Assembly (NCBI GenBank): GCA_017547315.1
Contig: JAFYQA010000166.1
Coordinates: 1 to 13,642, forward strand
Length of the DNA: 13,642 bases
Direction of reading: 5' to 3'
From: Roseburia sp.
Lineage (GTDB): Bacteria > Bacillota_A > Clostridia > Lachnospirales > Lachnospiraceae
Each line of letters opens with the position of its first letter. The first letter of the stretch is position 1. This document shows positions 7,827 to 13,642 of the stretch, one piece after another. The notes below the pieces were generated by a model, which was not told the DNA's origin, ran no database searches, and saw only the letters and a program-made list of their open reading frames with translations. A program made the translations under genes and the position numbers.

Positions 7827-8697
7827 CTTTCAGCCTCCTTTTTACTAATTCTAATACTGTTACTTCTGCTTCTCTCTTCTGTAAAAAAGTCAATTTATTT
7901 TTCAAAAAGTCTGCATCCACATTACGATACAACTCCCCACCTATGGCAATTGACACCTTACCAGTCTCTTCTGATACTGCAATTGTCATAGAATCACTCA
8001 CTTCACTTATACCAACCGCCGCACGATGTCTTGTTCCCAAATCTTTGCTAAGTGTTAAAGAATCTGACAATGGAAGGTAACAGGTTGCTGATACTACTCG
8101 ATCACCACGTACAATAATTGCACCATCATGTAATGGTGTGTTTTTTTCAAAAATATTAATCAGAAGCTGGCTGCTGACAATTCCATCTACCGCTATACCA
8201 GTTCGTTCATATTCAGAAAGCACCATCTCATCTTCCACTACAATAAGTGCACCTGTTTTTACTTTTCCCATTTCAAAACATGCTCTTACTAATTCTGTAA
8301 TTGTTTTATCTGAAAATTTTGCCACCGTTTTATTTCCTTCGAAATTAAAAAACTTCATTAAAAGTTTATGGCGACCCAAACTTTCCAACGCTTTACGCAT
8401 TTCAGGCTGAAAAATAACCGCGATGGCTATTACTGCCACACTCACCATTTTTTCTGCAATCCACAAAATCGTGTTCATCTGGAAAAGTGCTGCAAACATA
8501 ATGAATATAAGAACTACCAAAACACCTTTCAGTAATATCCATGCTTTCGTATTCTTAAGCCATACAAGCATATAATAAAACAAGAACGCAATTATCGCAA
8601 TTTCAATGATATCCGTAACCGCAATCGCTTGTGGCAGATGAGCGTATGTTGTTATATCTTCCCATAGTTCTCTTAATGCACTTCCTATACCCTGCAC
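7792..8697 (-). CDS. cdaA: Membrane-bound diadenylate cyclase (c-di-AMP synthase)
   Basis: The 301-residue protein makes cyclic di-AMP from two ATP. Three membrane helices occupy about 29-48, 53-72 and 78-97, followed by FQPEMRKALESLGR (96-109), typical of CdaA/DacA. The DAC catalytic domain then shows DGA (191-193, in LHDGAIIV) and RHR (223-225, in GTRHRAAVGISE), the residues for ATP and metal binding, so it should be active. It is slightly longer than the B. subtilis protein (about 273), with extra residues at the N-terminus and a basic C-terminus. The start is a GTG at 8697 with AAGGAAG about 8 bases upstream; no in-frame ATG lies close by. It lies 20 bases after the preceding membrane-protein gene and overlaps cdaR by 35 bases. 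Confidence 0.96.
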   Translation of the reverse strand: MQGIGSALRELWEDITTYAHLPQAIAVTDIIEIAIIAFLFYYMLVWLKNTKAWILLKGVLVVLIFIMFAALFQMNTILWIAEKMVSVAVIAIAVIFQPEMRKALESLGRHKLLMKFFNFEGNKTVAKFSDKTITELVRACFEMGKVKTGALIVVEDEMVLSEYERTGIAVDGIVSSQLLINIFEKNTPLHDGAIIVRGDRVVSATCYLPLSDSLTLSKDLGTRHRAAVGISEVSDSMTIAVSEETGKVSIAIGGELYRNVDADFLKNKLTFLQKREAEVTVLELVKRRLKDVKDARREIGE

Positions 8698-8717
8698 TAT
8701 CTTTCACTTCCTTATCA

Positions 8718-9725
8718 TTAATTTAGCAATTCTTCATCAATGTCCATTTCTTCCGCAAACTTCTTCTTAGTCAAACGTTCCTTCTCTTCCGTTTTATTCT
8801 TGTGAATATGTTTGATCTGCTTATCTGAACCGGTAATTACTAGCTTCGGAACTGCTTTTACATAATAATAATACTCATCATCTTCAAACTGTAATCGTTC
8901 TGTTCGTGTATAATCTACATTAAAAAACATAAACTGCAATGCCAAGGCTATCATCGCAGACACTACTCCACCAATAACAACTCCTACAATTTTCCCTGAT
9001 ATTCCCAACAGCAAATATCCGGAAATAAGTCCAATCGTTTCAAATAAAATACCTGAAATCCATGCAATAGTCCATGCATTATCAATATCCAATCTGCGAA
9101 TAATATATACCACGATAGTCGCAATCGCAAAAATAGCAATTACCATAAACATCTCTTTATTCATCAGCAACTGGTTCAACGCAATTGTAATTCTAGACGT
9201 GCCACTGGTCGTTGCATCCGACGTGCTACTTAACATCGTTTCATTTTCATGGACACCCTTTAAGAAGAAATAAATAACAGAACTACATACTACCGAAATC
9301 GCAGAATACATTTCTCCCAACAGACCTGAACCAATCGGCACCACATACGGAATCCCTAATTTAAAGCATACTGGCATCAGCACTGCATTATATCCATACC
9401 TTGGAGAAAATCTAAAATATATCAAATATATAAGCACAAAAACCAATGCTCCAACAACAAACACCTCTAACGACAATGCATATAAATTCAAAAGGATCAC
9501 AAACGCCGCCAAGGCTATCATCGCATTCACCGGAAGTACTGAACATACCGCAGCCAGAATGAGCGCTACTGGAGTCGTACTTACCATTTTCATATATCCA
9601 ATATTCGCATTAATGAGTAAAAAGGCTATCAACGCCAATAAAAACCGTAACAATGGTGTAATATATGTTTCGTATTTCCCATAAATTCGAACTAACTTTT
9701 CTTTCATCTCCAATAATGCTACCAT
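8718..9725 (-). CDS. Multi-pass membrane protein of unknown function heading the cdaA module
   Basis: I do not recognise a named family. The 335-residue product is strongly hydrophobic, with about eight or nine probable membrane segments: roughly 23-43, 50-66, 68-84, 86-103, 113-132, 135-155, 190-209, 216-240 and 244-268. A polar, Ser/Thr-rich loop separates the two halves (about 158-180). The C-terminal tail (270-335) is soluble and highly charged, including EDDEYYYYVKAVPK (281-294), a run of Lys/His, then an acidic end. No ATP-binding or catalytic motif is visible, so a channel, transporter, assembly factor or signalling partner are all open. It lies 18 bases after another unknown membrane protein and 20 bases before cdaA, which suggests a role tied to c-di-AMP, ion or turgor control, or wall synthesis. 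The ATG at 9725 has AGGTGA just upstream. Confidence 0.85.
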   Translation of the reverse strand: MVALLEMKEKLVRIYGKYETYITPLLRFLLALIAFLLINANIGYMKMVSTTPVALILAAVCSVLPVNAMIALAAFVILLNLYALSLEVFVVGALVFVLIYLIYFRFSPRYGYNAVLMPVCFKLGIPYVVPIGSGLLGEMYSAISVVCSSVIYFFLKGVHENETMLSSTSDATTSGTSRITIALNQLLMNKEMFMVIAIFAIATIVVYIIRRLDIDNAWTIAWISGILFETIGLISGYLLLGISGKIVGVVIGGVVSAMIALALQFMFFNVDYTRTERLQFEDDEYYYYVKAVPKLVITGSDKQIKHIHKNKTEEKERLTKKKFAEEMDIDEELLN

Positions 9726-9743
9726 AAAATCACCTGTCCCTGT

Positions 9744-10169
9744 TTATTCCCACTCCTTCTGTGTCGGAGTTTTCAATTTATCTTCTCTCTCGTAAATATC
9801 ACTGATTTCTTTTAAATTCTTATAATACTTCTTTACTAATTTACGCCTGCGTGTATAGCGAAACTGATAAACCACATACGTCGCACTCAAATAAAATATC
9901 ATGAAAATTCCATAGCAAATCGCTATTCTCTTAAGCAGTTCAAAAAAATATGTTCCATTCAGCATACTCATCAATTGCGCCGTATCGTATAACCCCCACA
10001 TTACACACAGCACACCGAATGCTATCGTTCCCGTCACAAAACTCACCAACAGCTGCATTGCTATATAATCTGTTCTTGCATATTGAATCATCGGCTTGCA
10101 AGCTTTACCATCGTTTTTATCAAACATGGCCATCTTCACCATTGGTCTCAAACGTTCTTCATGTATCAT
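9744..10169 (-). CDS. Small two-helix membrane protein of unknown function, first gene of the cdaA operon
   Basis: The 141-residue protein has a polar N-terminus of about 35 residues, two membrane helices (about 36-58 and 80-101), and a very basic juxtamembrane region (FRYTRRRKLVKKYYKN, 103-118), then a charged tail. By the positive-inside rule both ends should face the cytoplasm with a short external loop. No enzyme motif is seen and I cannot name the family. A longer in-frame TTG start exists at 10190, but the ATG at 10169 is better: AAAGGGG lies 8 bases upstream. It is first behind the promoter at 10234-10261, and 18 bases ahead of the larger membrane protein, so the two are likely translated as partners. 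A 17-codon out-of-frame reading frame overlaps its start. Confidence 0.8.
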   Translation of the reverse strand: MIHEERLRPMVKMAMFDKNDGKACKPMIQYARTDYIAMQLLVSFVTGTIAFGVLCVMWGLYDTAQLMSMLNGTYFFELLKRIAICYGIFMIFYLSATYVVYQFRYTRRRKLVKKYYKNLKEISDIYEREDKLKTPTQKEWE

Positions 10170-10233
10170 ATATCCCGCCCCTTTTATCAATAATCATTTT
10201 CCTTTTAGGCATAATTATACATTCTCATTAAAC

Positions 10234-10261
10234 ATTATAGCATAACAGCCTAGATTTTCAA
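10234..10261 (-). promoter_or_regulatory. Promoter of the membrane protein-cdaA-cdaR-glmM operon
   Basis: On the minus strand TTGAAA (10261-10256) is followed after 16 bases by TATAAT (10239-10234), and TG sits one base before the -10 box (TGCTATAAT), an extended -10 element. Transcription would begin near 10227 and leave a leader of about 58 bases before the ATG at 10169. It lies directly after the terminator of the preceding unit, as expected for a new operon. A second TATAAT at 10219-10214 has no good -35 partner and is probably incidental. Confidence 0.7.
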
Positions 10262-10288
10262 ATTAATTTTCCATTAATATCATCTCAT

Positions 10289-10337
10289 AAAAACAGCCGC
10301 TACTATGAATTCTCCAAAGACACTCACAGCAACGGCT
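10289..10337 (-). terminator. Rho-independent terminator of the recD2-comF-yvyF-like unit
   Basis: On the minus strand AGCCGTTGC (10337-10329) pairs with GTAGCGGCT (10303-10295). That is nine pairs including two G-U wobbles, with five strong pairs at the base. GTTTTT follows immediately (10294-10289). The loop is long, about 25 bases, which is unusual for an efficient terminator but acceptable. It begins 15 bases after the stop codon of the YvyF-like gene and precedes the next promoter. Confidence 0.7.
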
Positions 10338-10351
10338 ATACTTTTCATTTT

Positions 10352-10756
10352 CTATGACAGGAATCTCATTTTATTTCCCGCTTTATCAATTTTTTTCTCA
10401 ACAACTGTACCTTTTGACCGACCCATTACACCATCAAATTCATTCACCATCTTATTCTTACACTGCTCACAAAATCTGCCGCTACGAATTGGTGTACCAC
10501 ATTTTTCACATGTAATACCATCCGCTGTAGCCTCTGATAATACTAGTCTATCTTCTCGAATCCATTGCTTAATCTGCTTTGGCGATACTCCGGTGTTTTC
10601 CGACACTTGCGCAATCGATGCCCCTTTATTATTATAAATATATTCCTTTACTTCCTGAAATTTATTCTCTAACTCTTCTTTACAAACTGGGCAAAGCACC
10701 GCTCCCCCGATGTATTGAAACAAACGATTACATCCTTTACAATTTCTTACGTCCAT
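10352..10756 (-). CDS. YvyF-like zinc-ribbon / helix-turn-helix protein (TIGR03826-type)
   Basis: The 134-residue protein has an N-terminal zinc ribbon (Cys6, Cys9, Cys22, Cys25), a middle helix-turn-helix-like segment (about 45-72, with GASIAQVSENTGVSPKQIKQ and WIREDRLVL), a second zinc ribbon (Cys83, Cys86, Cys96, Cys99) and a polar tail. This arrangement matches the B. subtilis YvyF type, a small protein encoded after comFC and before flgM in the flagellar region. Its biochemical role is not established, though DNA or RNA binding is plausible. Here it likewise follows a comF gene, after 15 bases, but a terminator comes next rather than flgM. The ATG at 10756 has an excellent AGGAGG 7 bases upstream. 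Family placement rests on domain order and context. Confidence 0.8.
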   Translation of the reverse strand: MDVRNCKGCNRLFQYIGGAVLCPVCKEELENKFQEVKEYIYNNKGASIAQVSENTGVSPKQIKQWIREDRLVLSEATADGITCEKCGTPIRSGRFCEQCKNKMVNEFDGVMGRSKGTVVEKKIDKAGNKMRFLS

Positions 10757-10771
10757 TCTATGCCCTCCTGA

Positions 10772-11554
10772 TTAATATCCATCTCCAATGCAAATATTTA
10801 GCACATATATCTCTGTCACGCCAACCTTTTGTAAATTTTCGGCAATTGCATCTACAGTTGTCCCGGTTGTATAAATATCATCAACTAGTAATATTTTCCT
10901 ATATTTTACTATATTTCTATCAACTTGGAAAGCATTTTTTAAATTATCTTTTCGTTCGCGATCATTTAGTGATTTTTGCGGTGCCGTATTCCTCACGCGT
11001 CGTATCAACCTTTTTTCTACTGGAATCCCCATTTCCCGGCTCAATGCCTGCGCAAATATCTCCGCCTGATTATAGCCACGTTGTCGTTTTTTATCCAAAA
11101 ACATCGGTACCGGAACAATTACCTCTATCCCTTTTCGTTTTATCCATATTCCATACTCACATACCGCAACTTCTGCATAATAATCAGCATATTCTCTTTT
11201 ATTTGAATATTTAAAGCGATACATCGATAACTTCATTTCTTTTCGGTAAGAAAAAACCGCCTTTCCCTGCAAAAAATAGTGTTTTTTCCTGCTGCAGTCT
11301 CCACAATATTCTTGTCGCTCATTCTCTAATTGCTTTCCACATTTCTTACAGACAGGTTCCTTTATATACGGAATCTTTTTTTCACACGCTGGGCATATCT
11401 TATAACCATATGCAATTGTTTCGTCACATATTGGACAATGGCGTGGAAAAAAGATACTATACAGTACCTCTTTCCATTCCTTTAATATTTTCTTTTGCTT
11501 TTTTCCTTGCTTCATGGCTTCCTTTCTAAAATCTTTCCCCGAAGTCCATTCCAC
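10772..11554 (-). CDS. comFC: ComF-family phosphoribosyltransferase-like protein (ComFC type)
   Basis: The 260-residue protein carries an N-terminal zinc-binding part with four Cys pairs (Cys40/43, 54/57, 69/72, 84/87), then a PRTase domain with RQRGYNQAE (157-165) and the PRPP-binding loop ILLVDDIYTTGTTVDA (221-236). ComFC in naturally competent bacteria helps import single-stranded DNA at the membrane. Homologues are widespread in species not known to be competent, so the function here is uncertain. No ComFA helicase gene sits in front; the preceding gene is recD2 instead. Start choice is unclear. The GTG at 11554 begins 8 bases after the recD2 stop, but its GAGG is only 3 bases away. An in-frame ATG at 11515 with AAGGA about 4 bases upstream would give 247 residues and keep every motif. 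Confidence 0.88.
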   Translation of the reverse strand: MEWTSGKDFRKEAMKQGKKQKKILKEWKEVLYSIFFPRHCPICDETIAYGYKICPACEKKIPYIKEPVCKKCGKQLENERQEYCGDCSRKKHYFLQGKAVFSYRKEMKLSMYRFKYSNKREYADYYAEVAVCEYGIWIKRKGIEVIVPVPMFLDKKRQRGYNQAEIFAQALSREMGIPVEKRLIRRVRNTAPQKSLNDRERKDNLKNAFQVDRNIVKYRKILLVDDIYTTGTTVDAIAENLQKVGVTEIYVLNICIGDGY

Positions 11555-11562
11555 AATCCTCT

Positions 11563-13642
11563 TTATATTCCTTCCTCTTTCAATCGATTACACAGTCCGC
11601 TGTAACGTTTCTGTTGTGAGGTATTGCCCACCATCTCATAAAAAGTACTATCATTCCCAACCAATGTAACACACTTTCTAGCTCTCGTTACTGCTGTATA
11701 AAGTAGGTTCCGATTCATCAGCATAGATGGGCCACTCAGTAATGGAATCACCACTGCCGGATACTCACTTCCCTGCGATTTATGAATCGTAATCGCATAT
11801 GCTAATTCCAGCTCATCCAACAGTTTAAAAGAATACTCTACCATTCGTCCTTCATCAAATTCTACCGTCATAGTCTCCGCAAATTCATTAATCTCACGAA
11901 TAATTCCAGTATCACCATTAAAAATCCCCATTCCTTTATCAATGCAAAGGCCAAAACGACTTCTCACTTCCCATTCCAGCTGATAGTTATTCTTGGTCTG
12001 CATAACCTTATCACCTTCTCGAAAAAGGATATCTCCATGCTCTTTTTCCCTTTTCCCCGCTTCCGGTGGATTTAAGTATCTCTGCAATATACCATTCAAG
12101 CGCTCTACTCCCAATAACCCTTTACGCATCGGTGTCAGCACCTGAATATCATATTCTGACGCGTCTACAAATTTAGGCAATTTCTGCTTTATCAGCTGCA
12201 ATGTAACATTAATAATCGTATCCGCATCATATCGTTTCAAGAAGAAAAAGTCCATGCTTTTATTATCCAAAACCACTTCTTCACCAGCATTGATTTTATG
12301 CGCATTTACAATAATATCACTTGTAGATGCCTGTCTAAAAATTTTTGTCAATTTCACTACATTACACATTTCAGACTCAATAATATCTTTCAGTACACAT
12401 CCTGGTCCAACACTCGGAAGCTGGTTTACATCTCCCACTAAAATCAATCTAGTTCCTGCCGGTATCGCCTTCAACAGAGAATGCATCAACGAAATATCAA
12501 CCATTGACATTTCATCTACAATAATGACATCTGTTTCCAACGGATTCATCTCGTTTCGCTCGAAACCTGCATTTCCTTCCATACCACCATTCAATTCCAG
12601 CATACGATGTATCGTTCTCGCCTCATAACCAGTAGCTTCGCTCATTCTCTTTGCAGCACGTCCGGTCGGTGCCGCCAGAAAAATATCCATGCCTTCCATC
12701 TCAAAATAATGAATAATAGTATTAATGGTAGTCGTTTTACCTGTTCCAGGTCCACCTGTAATAATGAGCAAACCATTCTTAACAGCTTCTTTCACGGCCT
12801 CCAACTGGTAGATATCTAATTCCATCCCTGTCTGTTTTTGAATCTTGTGCACTCTGTGCTCAATTTCTACATCTGACACATCATAACTAATATCTAGCTG
12901 GCGCAACATTGTAGCAACATTAGCTTCCATATAGTAAAAAGCAGCTGCGTATATCTGAGTCTGCTCTCCCTGTTGCTTTAACATAATACGACGCTCAATT
13001 GCCAAATCCATATAATGTTTTTCTATAAATTCAACCGGCACTTCCAACAATTCACTTGTTCTTCTCGTTAATTCTTCCTGTGGAAGATACGTATGCCCTT
13101 CATTTGCCGCACCTTGTAAAGCATACAAAATGCCACTTCTTATTCGAAAATCCGAATCTGAACGAATCCCAATTCGAACCGCAATTTCATCAGCCGTGCG
13201 AAACCCTACTCCTTCAATATCATCTGCTAATCGGTATGGGTTCTCTTTTAAAATTCCATATACTTCCTGCCCGTACTTGTTGTATATTTTCACAGCCAGA
13301 TTCATGGTAATACCATACTGTTGCAAAAAAATCATTGCCTGACGTAAATCACGTTTTTCATTTACCTGTGATGCAATCTCCATAGCCTTTCGTTCACTGA
13401 TGCCTTTTATCTCAGCCAAACGTTCCGGCTCCTCTTCTATAATGCGAAAGGTATCATCTTTAAATCTTCGCACAATTCTAGCAGCCAATGCAAGTCCAAT
13501 CCCTTTAATTGCTCCAGAACCAAGATATCGTTCAATAGCTTCCTCATCTTCCGGTGCACGCTCTTCAAAACTCTCCACCTTAAGCTGCCTGCCATAAGTA
13601 GCATGCTCCATATATTCTCCTGTAACTTCAATATTTTCTCCC
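11563..13642 (-). CDS. recD2: RecD2 (RecD-like) ATP-dependent 5'-3' DNA helicase, N-terminus cut by window edge
   Basis: The first ATG in the window (13611) is internal. The reading frame runs on to base 13642 as GENIEVTGEY followed by MEHATYG, which fits the end of the N-terminal OB-like domain of RecD2, so roughly 50 residues are missing. Helix-hairpin-helix segments follow (GSGAIKGIGLALAARIV and the next two repeats, up to about residue 150 of the part from 13611). The superfamily 1B helicase core is complete, numbering from 13611: Walker A GGPGTGKTT (286-294), APTGRAAKRM (314-323), DEMSMVD (366-372), GDVNQLPSVG (393-402), IFRQ (424-427), TIHKSQGSEY (608-617) and YTAVTRAR (638-645). RecD2 is a RecBC-independent helicase linked to replication-fork and mismatch or damage repair. 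No recB or recC genes lie nearby. ComF starts 8 bases after the stop. Confidence 0.95.
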   Translation of the reverse strand, partial: GENIEVTGEYMEHATYGRQLKVESFEERAPEDEEAIERYLGSGAIKGIGLALAARIVRRFKDDTFRIIEEEPERLAEIKGISERKAMEIASQVNEKRDLRQAMIFLQQYGITMNLAVKIYNKYGQEVYGILKENPYRLADDIEGVGFRTADEIAVRIGIRSDSDFRIRSGILYALQGAANEGHTYLPQEELTRRTSELLEVPVEFIEKHYMDLAIERRIMLKQQGEQTQIYAAAFYYMEANVATMLRQLDISYDVSDVEIEHRVHKIQKQTGMELDIYQLEAVKEAVKNGLLIITGGPGTGKTTTINTIIHYFEMEGMDIFLAAPTGRAAKRMSEATGYEARTIHRMLELNGGMEGNAGFERNEMNPLETDVIIVDEMSMVDISLMHSLLKAIPAGTRLILVGDVNQLPSVGPGCVLKDIIESEMCNVVKLTKIFRQASTSDIIVNAHKINAGEEVVLDNKSMDFFFLKRYDADTIINVTLQLIKQKLPKFVDASEYDIQVLTPMRKGLLGVERLNGILQRYLNPPEAGKREKEHGDILFREGDKVMQTKNNYQLEWEVRSRFGLCIDKGMGIFNGDTGIIREINEFAETMTVEFDEGRMVEYSFKLLDELELAYAITIHKSQGSEYPAVVIPLLSGPSMLMNRNLLYTAVTRARKCVTLVGNDSTFYEMVGNTSQQKRYSGLCNRLKEEGI

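Noticed and set aside
10170..10290. A c-di-AMP (ydaO-type) or other riboswitch in front of the cdaA operon
   Set aside because: The predicted leader after the promoter is only about 58 bases, too short for that riboswitch, and no terminator-antiterminator pair is seen.
10579..11214. A 211-codon plus-strand reading frame opposite the ComF and YvyF-like genes
   Set aside because: It is antisense to two genes with clear domain motifs and good ribosome binding sites, crosses their junction, and its own translation shows no recognisable motif.
1..13642. Mobile elements, CRISPR arrays, defence islands or tRNA genes
   Set aside because: No transposase, integrase, regularly spaced direct repeats, phage genes or tRNA-like cloverleaf could be found; gene order is core-chromosomal.

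Overview
The window reads as low-GC Firmicute chromosome. Protein-level features and gene order suggest class Clostridia and most likely a Lachnospiraceae member; this is an inference from gene content, not a search. Every supportable gene is on the minus strand, so transcription runs from base 13642 towards base 1. There is no tRNA, rRNA, CRISPR array, insertion sequence or phage gene. It is compact core chromosome, and the largest gap without a gene is about 180 bases.

Region A (13642 to about 10289) is a three-gene unit: a 5'-truncated recD2 helicase, a ComF-type phosphoribosyltransferase, and a YvyF-like zinc-ribbon protein (TIGR03826-type). It ends in a convincing rho-independent terminator. 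Region B (10289 to 274) starts with a sigma-A-type extended -10 promoter. It then runs through nine closely spaced or overlapping genes: two unrecognised membrane proteins, diadenylate cyclase cdaA, its YbbR-domain regulator cdaR, phosphoglucosamine mutase glmM, an HPr-family phosphocarrier, a type-2 2-isopropylmalate synthase, dTDP-4-dehydrorhamnose reductase rfbD, and a two-domain GT2 glycosyltransferase. Region C (273 to 1) holds a strong promoter with an upstream dyad, then the first 52 codons of rfbB (dTDP-glucose 4,6-dehydratase), which continues off the left edge.

The known biology joins up. cdaA, cdaR and glmM form the conserved c-di-AMP and amino-sugar module that couples cell-wall precursor supply to turgor and potassium control. 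rfbB, rfbD and the glycosyltransferase point to dTDP-L-rhamnose synthesis and assembly of a rhamnose-containing surface polysaccharide. The HPr paralogue and LeuA sit between these two envelope modules with no terminator that I can see, so co-transcription is possible.

I do not see a clearly new defence or mobile system. The best candidates for undescribed biology are the two membrane proteins that head the cdaA operon, and the small hairpin that places the HPr ribosome binding site in its loop.
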